Source: Firmicutes bacterium UBA6132
Lineage (GTDB): Bacteria; Bacillota_A; Clostridia; Tissierellales; Sedimentibacteraceae
Reading direction: 5' to 3'
DNA length: 6,212 nucleotides
NCBI GenBank assembly: GCA_002435835.1
Contig: DIVM01000040.1
Coordinates: 1 to 6,212, forward strand
Made by a program: the position numbers and the translations under genes
In this document: in pieces, positions 1 to 6,212 of the stretch
How positions within the stretch are numbered: position 1 is the first letter of the stretch
Layout of the letters: the number at the start of each line of letters is the position of its first letter
The notes under the pieces: model-generated
What the model was told of the DNA's origin: nothing
The model's input: the letters and a program-made list of their open reading frames with translations, nothing else
The model's database searches: none

Positions 1-219
1 AGTTTCATATTCAACGTGTGCTGTTGAAATTGTGATTCCTCTTTCTCTTTCTTCTGGTGCTTTATCGATATTAGCGAAGTCTACAGCTTCACCAGTACCG
101 TTTCTGTCATGTAATGTTTTTGTTATTGCTGCTGTTAAAGTAGTTTTACCGTGGTCAACGTGTCCGATTGTTCCAACATTAACGTGAGGTTTATTTCTTT
201 CAAATTTTTGTTTAGCCAT
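1..219 (-). CDS. tuf: Elongation factor Tu, N-terminal part (runs off left edge)
   Basis: EF-Tu is the cytoplasmic GTPase that delivers aminoacyl-tRNA to the ribosomal A site. Only the first 73 residues are here, ending in-frame at base 1; the family is about 395 residues. The N-terminus [20 protein letters not shown] is typical. The P-loop GHVDHGKT lies at residues 19-26, and the switch I region includes ERERGITIS at 57-65 with the conserved Thr62. The ATG at 217-219 is preceded by AGGAGG (229-234) at a 9-base spacing, so the start is secure. It lies 68 bases downstream of fusA on the same strand, the usual last place in the str operon. It may be co-transcribed with fusA, and a possible extra promoter lies in the spacer. 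Nothing in the visible part is abnormal. Identity is nearly certain; the remainder of the gene cannot be judged. Confidence 0.97.
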   Translation of the reverse strand, partial: MAKQKFERNKPHVNVGTIGHVDHGKTTLTAAITKTLHDRNGTGEAVDFANIDKAPEERERGITISTAHVEYET

Positions 220-262
220 TTAAAATTTCCTCCTAATTTAATAGTTTTAATAGATTCGTAAG

Positions 263-281
263 TTATTTATATAATAAATAA
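263..281 (-). repeat. Perfect 8-bp AT-only inverted repeat in fusA-tuf spacer
   Basis: TTATTTAT (263-270) and ATAAATAA (274-281) are perfect reverse complements around a 3-base loop. In the minus-strand transcript this could form a weak hairpin between the fusA stop and the tuf ribosome binding site. It has no G or C pairs and no following U run, so it is not a convincing terminator. It overlaps the -10 box of the candidate tuf promoter. In such AT-rich DNA a chance origin is possible. Confidence 0.45.
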
Positions 282-299
282 TTTATATTATTTTGTCAT
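271..299 (-). promoter_or_regulatory. Candidate tuf promoter overlapping the fusA 3' end
   Basis: Read on the minus strand, ATGACA (294-299, the Met-Thr codons just before the last Lys of fusA) matches the -35 consensus TTGACA at five of six positions. After exactly 17 bases comes TATTAT (271-276), which matches TATAAT at five of six. Transcription would begin near 264 and give a short leader ahead of tuf. A separate promoter would allow EF-Tu, the most abundant elongation factor, to be made in excess of its operon partners. The background is very AT-rich, so -10-like matches are common and the call is tentative. Confidence 0.3.
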
Positions 300-2354
300 T
301 ATTTTTTCAGCTACTGAGTTTGGAACTCTTTCAAAGTGATCAAATTCCATTGCATAACTTGCTCTACCTTGAGACATAGAACGAAGTACAGTAGCATATC
401 CAAACATTTCTGATAATGGAACAAATGCATCTACAACTTTTATTCCGTTTCTATCAGTAAATCCTTCAACTCTACCTCTTCTTGAACTCGTATCTCCCAT
501 AACATCTCCAAGATATTCTTCTGGAGTTGTTACTTCAACTTTCATATAAGGCTCAAGCAATACTGGTGTTGCTTTTCTCATAGCGTCTTTAAATGCCATA
601 GAACCGGCAATTTTAAACGCCATTTCGCTTGAGTCAACTTCATGGTAAGATCCATCATATAATGTAACTTTAAAATCAATAACTGGGAATCCAGCAAGAA
701 TACCATTCTCTGCTGCTCCTCTTACACCGGCTTCAACAGCTGGAATGTATTCTCTTGGAATAGCTCCACCAGTAACAGCATTAACAAACTCAATGCCTTT
801 GCCTGCTTCTTGAGGCTCCAATTTAATTTTAACGTGACCATATTGTCCTTTACCACCAGATTGTCTAGCGTATTTAGTATCAACATCAGCATTTCCTACG
901 ATTGTTTCTTTATAAGAAACTTGTGGTTTACCTACATTAGCTTCAACTTTAAATTCTCTTAAAAGTCTATCAACTATGATTTCCAAATGTAGTTCGCCCA
1001 TACCTGCAATTATTGTTTGACCTGTATCAGGATTAGTGAAAGTTTTGAATGTTGGATCTTCTTCAGCAAGCTTTTGAAGGCCAATACCCATTTTTTCCTG
1101 TCCTGCTTTAGTCTTAGGTTCTATTGCTACTTCTATAACTGGATCAGGGAATTCCATAGATTCCAAAACTACTGGGTGATCTGGATCACACAATGTCTCG
1201 CCTGTAGTAGTAAATTTTAAGCCTACTGCAGCTTCTATATCTCCTGAATAAGATGTTTTAATTTCTTCTCTTTTGTTTGCATGCATCTGAAGAATACGGC
1301 CAATTCTTTCTTTCTTGTTTTTAGTAGAATTTAATACGTAGCTTCCTGATTCCATTGTTCCACCATAAATTCTAAAGAAAGTAAGTTTTCCAACAAATGG
1401 GTCAGTCATTATTTTAAATGCTAATGCTGCTAAAGGTGCATCATCTGATATTCCAACAACTACTTCTTCTTTAGTATCAGGATCAAAACCTTTCATTTGT
1501 GGTACATCAACCGGGCTTGGTAAATACTCAATTACTGCATCCAATAACAATCTAACACCTTTGTGTTTATATGCAGATCCGCATAATACAGGGATTATTT
1601 GAACATTAGTTGTTGCAATTCTTATAGCTTTCTTTAATTCTTCAACAGTGAATTCTTCACCATTTAAGTATTTTTCCATTAATACTTCATCAGTATCTGA
1701 AACAGCTTCTATAAGTTTTTCTCTGTATTCATTTGCTTGATCTAAATATTCCGCTGGTATTTCAGTAACAGTGATATCTGTTCCTTCTTCGTTATTATAG
1801 TTAATAGCTTTCATTTCAACTAAGTCTATAATAGCTTTAAAGTTTTCTTCAACACCTATTGGTAATTGAATTGGAACAGCATTAGCTTTTAATCTATCTA
1901 TCATCGTTCCTACTGAATAAAAGAAATTAGCACCTAATTTATCCATTTTGTTAACAAAACAAATTCTTGGTACATGATATTTATCTGCCTGTCTCCAAAC
2001 AGTTTCCGACTGAGGTTCAACCCCCATTTTAGCATCAAATACTGTTACAGCACCATCCAGAACTCTAAGAGATCTTTCAACTTCAACTGTGAAATCTACG
2101 TGGCCTGGTGTATCTATAATGTTAACTCTTACATCTTTCCAATGACAAGTAGTAGCAGCTGAAGTTATTGTAATTCCTCTTTCCTGCTCTTGTTCCATCC
2201 AGTCCATTTGAGATGCACCTTCGTGAGTTTCTCCTATTTTGTGGATTTTTCCAGTGTAGAACAGGATTCTTTCAGTACATGTAGTTTTTCCCGCATCAAT
2301 ATGCGCCATTATACCGATATTTCTTGTATTCTCTAAAGAATATTCTCTACTCAT
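288..2354 (-). CDS. fusA: Elongation factor G
   Basis: EF-G is the GTPase that drives tRNA-mRNA translocation and, with RRF, recycles ribosomes. The 688 residues are full length for bacterial EF-G. GTPase motifs are all present: P-loop AHIDAGKT (17-24), switch I RGITIT (59-64), DTPGH (81-85), NKMD (135-138) and GSA (259-261). Domain II follows from about residue 300. Domain III includes GMGELHLEI (451-459), and domain IV includes [14 protein letters not shown] (495-508) and the tip region around HEVDSSE (571-577). Domain V ends the protein. Residue 26 is Cys, where GKTTTTER is the commonest form of this stretch. The ATG at 2352-2354 has a strong ribosome binding site, AAGGAGGG (2360-2367), five bases away. 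It lies 49 bases after rpsG and 68 before tuf, and its place in the str operon marks it as the main EF-G rather than a paralogue. Confidence 0.98.
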   Translation of the reverse strand: MSREYSLENTRNIGIMAHIDAGKTTCTERILFYTGKIHKIGETHEGASQMDWMEQEQERGITITSAATTCHWKDVRVNIIDTPGHVDFTVEVERSLRVLDGAVTVFDAKMGVEPQSETVWRQADKYHVPRICFVNKMDKLGANFFYSVGTMIDRLKANAVPIQLPIGVEENFKAIIDLVEMKAINYNNEEGTDITVTEIPAEYLDQANEYREKLIEAVSDTDEVLMEKYLNGEEFTVEELKKAIRIATTNVQIIPVLCGSAYKHKGVRLLLDAVIEYLPSPVDVPQMKGFDPDTKEEVVVGISDDAPLAALAFKIMTDPFVGKLTFFRIYGGTMESGSYVLNSTKNKKERIGRILQMHANKREEIKTSYSGDIEAAVGLKFTTTGETLCDPDHPVVLESMEFPDPVIEVAIEPKTKAGQEKMGIGLQKLAEEDPTFKTFTNPDTGQTIIAGMGELHLEIIVDRLLREFKVEANVGKPQVSYKETIVGNADVDTKYARQSGGKGQYGHVKIKLEPQEAGKGIEFVNAVTGGAIPREYIPAVEAGVRGAAENGILAGFPVIDFKVTLYDGSYHEVDSSEMAFKIAGSMAFKDAMRKATPVLLEPYMKVEVTTPEEYLGDVMGDTSSRRGRVEGFTDRNGIKVVDAFVPLSEMFGYATVLRSMSQGRASYAMEFDHFERVPNSVAEKIMTK

Positions 2355-2374
2355 TTTTTCCCTCCTTCAAGCTG

Positions 2375-2399
2375 CTAAATTTTTTCTTACAAAATTTAG
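2375..2399 (-). repeat. Perfect 9-bp inverted repeat just upstream of the fusA ribosome binding site
   Basis: CTAAATTTT (2375-2383) and AAAATTTAG (2391-2399) are perfect reverse complements around a 7-base loop. The repeat fills most of the 49-base rpsG-fusA spacer: it begins four bases after the rpsG stop and ends seven bases before the fusA Shine-Dalgarno sequence. The transcript after the stem reads CAGCTTGAAGG, with no U run, so this is not an intrinsic terminator. It could be an mRNA processing or stability hairpin, or a modulator of fusA translation. The inverted repeat is seen; any function is inference. Confidence 0.55.
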
Positions 2400-2403
2400 T
2401 CTA

Positions 2404-2874
2404 TTACCATCTAAAATGTGCAAATGCTTTATTAGCTTCAGCCATTTTATGTGTATCTTCTCTTTTCTTAACGCTTGATCCTACGCTGTTAGCTGCATCC
2501 ATTAATTCTTTTGCAAGCTTTTCACGCATAGTTTTTTCTCCTCTTTTACGAGAATAAGTTACTAACCATCTTAAACCTAAAGTTTGTCTTCTTTCAGGTC
2601 TAACTTCCATAGGTACTTGGTATGTTGCACCACCAACTCTTCTTGCTTTAACTTCAAGAACTGGCATGATGTTGTTCATAGCCTTTGTAAATATCTCTAT
2701 TGGTTCTTCACCTGTTTTTTCTTTGATGATGTCAAATGCATCATAAACTATTGTTTGAGCAACACCTTTTTTTCCATCATACATAAGTGCGTTGATCAAT
2801 TTTGAAACAACTTTATCTTTGTATATTGGATCTTCCATTACTGCTCTTTTTTGAATGTGTCCTTTTCTTGGCAC
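2404..2874 (-). CDS. rpsG: 30S ribosomal protein S7
   Basis: S7 is a primary 16S rRNA-binding protein that nucleates assembly of the 30S head and lies beside the E site. The 156 residues match the usual bacterial length. The N-terminus [10 protein letters not shown], the beta-hairpin region [20 protein letters not shown] (78-97), the helix with [10 protein letters not shown] (102-111) and the C-terminal FAHFRW are characteristic. The start codon is GTG (2872-2874): no ATG is available at the conserved N-terminus, and AAGGAGGG (2882-2889) sits seven bases upstream. It lies 140 bases after rpsL, across a structured spacer, and 49 bases before fusA. In E. coli S7 represses translation by binding the S12-S7 intercistronic RNA; the spacer structure here makes similar feedback plausible but unproven. 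Confidence 0.98.
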   Translation of the reverse strand: MPRKGHIQKRAVMEDPIYKDKVVSKLINALMYDGKKGVAQTIVYDAFDIIKEKTGEEPIEIFTKAMNNIMPVLEVKARRVGGATYQVPMEVRPERRQTLGLRWLVTYSRKRGEKTMREKLAKELMDAANSVGSSVKKREDTHKMAEANKAFAHFRW

Positions 2875-2881
2875 TGTTCTT

Positions 2882-2889
2882 CCCTCCTT
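2882..2889 (-). promoter_or_regulatory. Ribosome binding site fixing the GTG start of rpsG
   Basis: AAGGAGGG on the minus strand is a near-perfect Shine-Dalgarno sequence seven bases upstream of the GTG at 2872-2874. With the conserved S7 N-terminus MPRKG it establishes GTG as the initiator. It lies outside the long hairpin (2914-3014), so it should be accessible unless another fold forms. Confidence 0.9.
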
Positions 2890-2913
2890 AATAGAAATTT
2901 AATTCATAGGTAC

Positions 2914-3014
2914 TCGACAATATTATGCTTTGCCGTTGTGCACAAAATGCATCATATATATTATGAGGCGCTTTGCAGCATATCATAAACTGCATTTGTG
3001 CCGGATATCGTCAA
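2914..3014 (-). promoter_or_regulatory. Structured rpsL-rpsG intercistronic element, candidate S7 translational operator
   Basis: The 140-base spacer can fold, in the minus-strand RNA, into one long bulged hairpin. An outer 10-pair stem joins 3014-3005 with 2923-2914 and includes two G-U pairs. Three C-G pairs join 3004-3002 with 2935-2933. An 11-pair stem with one bulged base joins 3001-2991 with 2951-2940 (GCACAAATGCA against TGCATTTTGTGC). A 6-pair stem joins 2988-2983 with 2966-2961, capped by a small GC hairpin (2979-2968). Unpaired bases on the 3' side (2924-2932 and 2936-2939) form large one-sided bulges. The element begins at the base after the rpsL stop codon and ends 24 bases before the rpsG Shine-Dalgarno. 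E. coli carries its S7 repressor site in the same spacer. The pairing is directly visible; the S7 role is inference from position. Confidence 0.55.
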
Positions 3015-3434
3015 TTATTTTTTTGCTTTTTCTTTTTTAGCTCCATATTTAGATCTTGATTGAGCTCTTTTGTTAACACCAGCTGTATCAAGAGTACCCC
3101 TAATTATATGGTATCTAACTCCTGGTAAGTCTTTAACTCTACCACCTCTTATTAAAACAACGCTGTGTTCTTGTAAGTTGTGGCCTACACCTGGGATGTA
3201 TGCAGTTACTTCAGTACCATTTGTTAACTTAACTCTGGCAATTTTTCTTAAAGCTGAGTTAGGTTTTTTAGGTGTTACTGTTTTAACTGATGTACAAACT
3301 CCTCTTTTTTGAGGTGAATTTGTAGTATTCATCTTTTTTTGTAATGTGTTAAAGCTTACATTTAATGCTGGAGAATTGGATTTGTAAGTTACTTCTTGTC
3401 TTCCTTTTCTCACTAACTGGTTAATAGTTGGCAT
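3015..3434 (-). CDS. rpsL: 30S ribosomal protein S12
   Basis: S12 sits at the decoding centre of the small subunit and controls tRNA selection accuracy. The 139 residues contain the invariant PQKRGVCT (41-48), [11 protein letters not shown] (54-64), [28 protein letters not shown] (82-109) and a basic tail ending KKEKAKK. Relative to E. coli S12 there is an extra segment of about 13 residues before PQKRG (roughly 26-38), a feature of Gram-positive S12 proteins. Lys56 and Lys101, equivalent to classical streptomycin-resistance positions, are both the wild-type Lys, so this allele shows no sign of that resistance. Asp102 is the residue methylthiolated in some bacteria. The ATG at 3432-3434 follows a perfect AAGGAGGT (3441-3448) by six bases. 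It lies 29 bases after the L7Ae-like gene, clearly in the same transcript. Confidence 0.98.
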   Translation of the reverse strand: MPTINQLVRKGRQEVTYKSNSPALNVSFNTLQKKMNTTNSPQKRGVCTSVKTVTPKKPNSALRKIARVKLTNGTEVTAYIPGVGHNLQEHSVVLIRGGRVKDLPGVRYHIIRGTLDTAGVNKRAQSRSKYGAKKEKAKK

Positions 3435-3463
3435 TCGTGCACCTCCTTCTTGTATATATAAAT

Positions 3464-3700
3464 CTATTTTAAAACGGCAGCTGCCGCTGCGTTTACATCA
3501 ATACCGCAAGCTTTTCCAAGCTCCCTCATATTGTCAAAATATATTATTTCAATATTTTGATTTGTGCAAACATCAATTATTGGTTGAGTAACGTACATAT
3601 CAGCATCTTCAGACACATAAACTATAGAAACTTCATTCTTAGTTATTGCTCTTAAAGTTTGCTTTTTACCTATTACTACCTTTTTTCCATTTTCAATCAT
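3464..3700 (-). CDS. ybxF: L7Ae-family K-turn RNA-binding protein (YbxF-like)
   Basis: This 78-residue protein belongs to the L7Ae/L30e/S12e/Gadd45 family, whose bacterial members YbxF and YlxQ bind kink-turn RNA. The family signature is visible: GKKQTLRAI near residues 11-19, the central core [11 protein letters not shown] (24-34), and [17 protein letters not shown] (61-77), which forms the loop that recognises the kinked RNA. Its place between rpoC and rpsL is the usual position of ybxF in Bacillota. The ATG at 3698-3700 is chosen because AAAGGAG (3706-3712) lies five bases upstream. A TTG at 3713-3715 is also open, but using it would make the Shine-Dalgarno part of the coding region. The stop is TAG. 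The precise cellular target of this subfamily is not settled. The preceding leader is highly structured, which suggests possible autoregulation. Confidence 0.93.
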   Translation of the reverse strand: MIENGKKVVIGKKQTLRAITKNEVSIVYVSEDADMYVTQPIIDVCTNQNIEIIYFDNMRELGKACGIDVNAAAAAVLK

Positions 3701-3775
3701 ATGGTCTCCTTTCAAACACCATAAAGATTATGTCCCTAACGAAACATAATCTTCATTAATTTTAAAGGATTAAAA
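3700..3775 (-). promoter_or_regulatory. Structured 5' leader of the L7Ae-like gene and str operon
   Basis: Three inverted repeats are packed almost end to end between the predicted transcription start and the ATG. The first pairs 3775-3770 with 3765-3760 (TTTTAA/TTAAAA). The second is a perfect 10-pair stem, AAGATTATGT (3724-3733) with ACATAATCTT (3744-3753), around a 10-base loop. The third is a 6-pair stem, 3700-3705 with 3718-3723, directly abutting the second. Its loop contains the Shine-Dalgarno AAAGGAG, and its last pair uses the A of the start codon. An upstream TCCTTT (3764-3769) is exactly complementary to AAAGGA of the Shine-Dalgarno (3707-3712) and offers an alternative, occluding pairing. 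The large hairpin has no U run after it and is not a terminator. A translational switch is inferred, not shown. Confidence 0.5.
3706..3712 (-). promoter_or_regulatory. Ribosome binding site that decides the L7Ae-like start
   Basis: AAAGGAG on the minus strand lies five bases upstream of the ATG at 3698-3700. Because it falls inside the reading frame extended from the TTG at 3713-3715, it argues for the shorter, 78-residue protein. Confidence 0.85.
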
Positions 3776-3784
3776 CACTAAAGT

Positions 3785-3813
3785 ATTTTATCATCTAATT
3801 ATTTATATGTCAA
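3785..3813 (-). promoter_or_regulatory. Strong sigma-A-type promoter for the str operon
   Basis: On the minus strand a perfect -35 TTGACA (3808-3813) is followed, after exactly 17 bases, by TAAAAT (3785-3790), which matches the -10 consensus at five of six positions. A TG at 3792-3793 makes it an extended -10. A-rich tracts upstream of the -35 (about 3814-3850) resemble an UP element. The predicted start is near 3778-3779, giving a leader of about 79 bases before the L7Ae-like ATG. The str genes can thus be transcribed independently of rpoC. No intrinsic terminator is visible after rpoC, so read-through from the rpo genes probably also contributes. Confidence 0.8.
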
Positions 3814-3891
3814 ATTATTTTTTGAATTTACATTTTATTTATTTTTATTCGGTTATTACTGATTTTTCGATAAGACTAAATTAAAAATTTA

Positions 3892-6212
3892 TTAATTTTC
3901 TATATCATCGAATTCATCATCATAATTTGTTTCAGCACCTTCAGTAGATATGCCTATATTCCTGTAACGTTTCATACCAGTTCCAGCAGGTATAAGTTTA
4001 CCGATTATAACATTTTCTTTTAAGCCTAACAAATTATCAACTTTACCTTTTGTAGCAGCATCCGTTAATACTCTTGTAGTTTCCTGGAATGATGCTGAAG
4101 CAAGGAATGAATCAGTAGCCAATGATGATTTTGTAATACCTAGTAAAGCAGATTCACCTTGTGCAGGTTCTCTACCTTCAGCTATAGCAGCTTCATTTTT
4201 ATCTACAAATTCAAATTTAGAAACAAGACTTCCTGGAAGCATATCAGTATCACCTGCTTCATCGATTCGTGTTCTGTTAAGCATTTGTCTTATAATAACT
4301 TCAATGTGCTTATCTGAGATATCAACACCCTGCATTCTGTAAACTCTTTGAACTTCCATGAGTATATAAGATTGTAAAGCTTTAACGCCTTTAATTCTTA
4401 AAATATCATGTGGGTTACTAGAACCTTCAGTAAGATTATCACCGGCTTCAATTTGATCACCATCAGTAACTAATATTTTAGAGCCATAAGGTATCAAATA
4501 AGTTTTTGCATCTGCTATGGAGCTATTAGAAACTGTAACCTCACGCTTATGGATTTTTTCAGTTACAGTTACAATTCCTGATATATCTGAAATAATCGCT
4601 TGACCTTTTGGTTTTCTTGCTTCAAATAACTCCTCAACACGTGGTAAACCTTGAGTAATGTCAGCTGCTGCTGCGATACCACCAGTATGGAATGTACGCA
4701 TTGTAAGCTGTGTACCAGGCTCACCTATTGATTGAGCTGCTATAATACCAACTGTTGCACCAACATGTACTGGTTTACCAGTTGCTAAATTTGTTCCATA
4801 ACATTTTGCACAAACACCATGACGTGCTTTACAAGTAAGAACTGATCTTACTCTTACTGATTTAATACCAGTATTTTGTATTTTATTAGCCATGTCTTCA
4901 GAAATAAATGCTCCACCTTCAACCATAACTTCTCCAGTTTCTGGATTAATTATATCTTGAGAAGCGTATCTATCTGCACATCTTTCTTTCATTTCTTCTA
5001 TGACTTCTTTACCATCTATAAAAGATTCAACTTCAATACCATCAGTAGTTCCGCAGTCAAGTTCTCTTACAATAACGTCTTGGCTTACGTCAACAAGTCT
5101 TCTTGTTAAGTAACCAGAGTCTGCTGTTCTTAAGGCAGTATCTGTTAAACCTTTACGGGCTCCAGTAGCTGACAAGAAGAATTCAAGGACTGATAAACCT
5201 TCACGGAAGTTTGACTTAACAGGAACTTCAACTGTCTTACCAGATGCAGATGCCATAAGACCACGCATACCGGCAAGCTGTTTAATCTGGTTACGACCAC
5301 CACGGGCTCCTGATACAGACATGATATAAATATTATTTAATTCATCCAAACTTTTCATAAGAGCATCTGTTACATCTTCAGAAGTTTGGTTCCAAATTTT
5401 TATAACATTTTCATATCTTTCTTCATCCGTCATCAAGCCTCTTCTATACTTTTTCTCGTATTCGATAACTTGCTTTTCAGCTTTTTCAATTAATAATTTC
5501 TTTTCTTCAGGTACAGTTATATCACTAACACTTACTGTTATAGCTCCTATAGTTGAATATCTGTATCCTTTAGATTTTATTCCATCAAGAACATCAGCTG
5601 TATTTGAATTTCCATGTTTTCTGAAACATTTGTATACAATTTCTTCTAATGTCTTTTTAGTTACAGTTTTATCAACTTCAAGTGAGAATTTATCTTTCTC
5701 TCTGTCTATAAAACCTAGGTCTTGAGGAATACTTTCATTAAATATAAATCTTCCTACAGTACTTTCAACTAATTTAGATTCTCCACCAACTGTCAATCTA
5801 ACTTTAACTCTTGCATGAAGAGATACTTCTTTATTAAAGTACGCTACATACATTTCATCATAATCTTTAAATATCATTCCAATTCCAGGAGCATCATGTT
5901 TTTCAAGAGTCAAGTAATAACATCCAAGAACCATATCCTGTGTAGGAGTAGTTATAGGTCTACCATCTTTTGGAGCTAATATGTTATTAACTGACATCAT
6001 TAAAAATCTTGATTCAGCTTGGGCCTCAACTGATAATGGAACGTGTACGGCCATTTGGTCTCCGTCGAAGTCTGCGTTGTATGCAGTACATACAAGTGGA
6101 TGAAGTTTAATAGCTTTTCCATCTACTAATACTGGCTCAAATGATTGTATACCAAGTCTATGTAGAGTAGGGGCACGGTTTAACATTACAGTGTGGTCTT
6201 TAATTATTTCAT
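3892..6212 (-). CDS. rpoC: DNA-directed RNA polymerase subunit beta', C-terminal part (5' end off right edge)
   Basis: This is the catalytic beta' subunit of RNA polymerase. 772 complete codons are present; roughly 400 N-terminal residues, including the first zinc site and clamp start, lie beyond the right edge. Fragment numbering starts at bases 6208-6210. The Mg-binding motif NADFDGDQM is at 45-53 with its three Asp residues intact. The F-loop region QLAGMRGLM (307-315) and the bridge helix [22 protein letters not shown] (350-371) follow. The second zinc site is Cys386, Cys460, Cys467 and Cys470, spaced exactly as in E. coli. The trigger loop begins MRTFHTGG (504-511) and lacks the large gammaproteobacterial insertion. 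The protein ends in an acidic tail. Two oddities are Val299 in the usual DSGARG motif and Thr349 where His usually precedes GARKG. The gene is 191 bases from the L7Ae-like gene. Confidence 0.98.
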   Translation of the reverse strand, partial: EIIKDHTVMLNRAPTLHRLGIQSFEPVLVDGKAIKLHPLVCTAYNADFDGDQMAVHVPLSVEAQAESRFLMMSVNNILAPKDGRPITTPTQDMVLGCYYLTLEKHDAPGIGMIFKDYDEMYVAYFNKEVSLHARVKVRLTVGGESKLVESTVGRFIFNESIPQDLGFIDREKDKFSLEVDKTVTKKTLEEIVYKCFRKHGNSNTADVLDGIKSKGYRYSTIGAITVSVSDITVPEEKKLLIEKAEKQVIEYEKKYRRGLMTDEERYENVIKIWNQTSEDVTDALMKSLDELNNIYIMSVSGARGGRNQIKQLAGMRGLMASASGKTVEVPVKSNFREGLSVLEFFLSATGARKGLTDTALRTADSGYLTRRLVDVSQDVIVRELDCGTTDGIEVESFIDGKEVIEEMKERCADRYASQDIINPETGEVMVEGGAFISEDMANKIQNTGIKSVRVRSVLTCKARHGVCAKCYGTNLATGKPVHVGATVGIIAAQSIGEPGTQLTMRTFHTGGIAAAADITQGLPRVEELFEARKPKGQAIISDISGIVTVTEKIHKREVTVSNSSIADAKTYLIPYGSKILVTDGDQIEAGDNLTEGSSNPHDILRIKGVKALQSYILMEVQRVYRMQGVDISDKHIEVIIRQMLNRTRIDEAGDTDMLPGSLVSKFEFVDKNEAAIAEGREPAQGESALLGITKSSLATDSFLASASFQETTRVLTDAATKGKVDNLLGLKENVIIGKLIPAGTGMKRYRNIGISTEGAETNYDDEFDDIEN

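Noticed and set aside
1017..1220. Plus-strand open frame antisense to fusA; similar plus-strand frames lie at 1974-2162, 2324-2557, 2584-2805, 3070-3312 and 4876-5109
   Set aside because: Each lies largely or wholly antisense to a highly conserved gene, has no recognisable protein features and has a low-complexity composition. They are shadows of the real minus-strand genes.
2982..3014. Promoter inside the rpsL-rpsG spacer (TTGACG with TATGAT)
   Set aside because: The boxes are 21 bases apart, outside the normal 16-19 range, and the TTGACG bases are better explained as part of the outer RNA stem.
3701..3715. TTG start at 3713-3715 giving an 83-residue L7Ae-like protein
   Set aside because: The five extra codons contain the Shine-Dalgarno AAAGGAG, which is correctly spaced for the ATG at 3698-3700, and no separate ribosome binding site is obvious for the TTG.
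3700..3723. Kink-turn in the loop of the Shine-Dalgarno hairpin, as a direct L7Ae-family target
   Set aside because: A K-turn needs a three-base bulge followed by tandem G-A/A-G pairs and a second stem. The 12-base loop does not place GA on both strands correctly and is too short for the second stem.
3724..3753. The 10-pair hairpin as the rpoC terminator
   Set aside because: It lies downstream of the str promoter, its stem is AT-rich, and the transcript after it reads TATGGTG rather than a U run.
3877..3891. 6-pair inverted repeat (TAAATT/AATTTA) immediately after the rpoC stop as a terminator
   Set aside because: The stem is entirely A/T with a 3-base loop and the following RNA (AGTCTTATCG) has no U tract. 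It is expected by chance in such AT-rich DNA.
1..6212. Mobile elements, CRISPR repeats, rRNA/tRNA genes, frameshifts or foreign inserts
   Set aside because: All genes are intact or cut only by the window edges, gene order is the conserved rpoC-str arrangement, and there are no terminal repeats, periodic repeats, tRNA-like folds or changes in base composition that suggest insertion.

Overview
The whole window is one minus-strand block of core transcription and translation genes from an AT-rich, Gram-positive-type bacterium. In transcription order (right to left) it holds the 3' two thirds of rpoC, a small L7Ae/YbxF-family K-turn RNA-binding protein gene, rpsL (S12), rpsG (S7), fusA (EF-G) and the first 73 codons of tuf (EF-Tu). 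This is the classical str operon following rpoC. Three points suggest a Bacillota member, probably Clostridia-like: an L7Ae-like gene between rpoC and rpsL, an S12 with the extra segment near residues 26-38, and an RpoC trigger loop without the large proteobacterial insertion. Trp is encoded by TGG and the code looks standard. Genus and species cannot be read from the window.

Layout: rpoC runs off the right edge and stops at 3892. The next 191 bases carry no gene. They hold a strong sigma-A-type promoter (TTGACA, 17-base spacer, extended TAAAAT) reading into the str genes, then a leader of about 79 bases that is almost entirely hairpins. The L7Ae-like gene (3464-3700) and rpsL (3015-3434) follow closely. 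A 140-base spacer between rpsL and rpsG contains a long, bulged, imperfect hairpin (2914-3014) that starts at the base after the rpsL stop codon. rpsG (2404-2874) starts with GTG. Short spacers with perfect AT-rich inverted repeats precede fusA (288-2354) and tuf (1-219).

Together the genes supply the RNA polymerase beta' subunit, two small-subunit proteins of the decoding centre and head, a K-turn RNA-binding protein, and the two GTPases that drive elongation. No mobile element, CRISPR array, RNA gene, phage gene or unknown protein-coding gene is visible. The interesting material is non-coding. The rpsL-rpsG element lies where E. coli has its S7 translational operator, and the structured leader lies ahead of the RNA-binding L7Ae-like gene. 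Both are candidates for autogenous control. The structures are visible by base pairing, but their regulatory role is inference.
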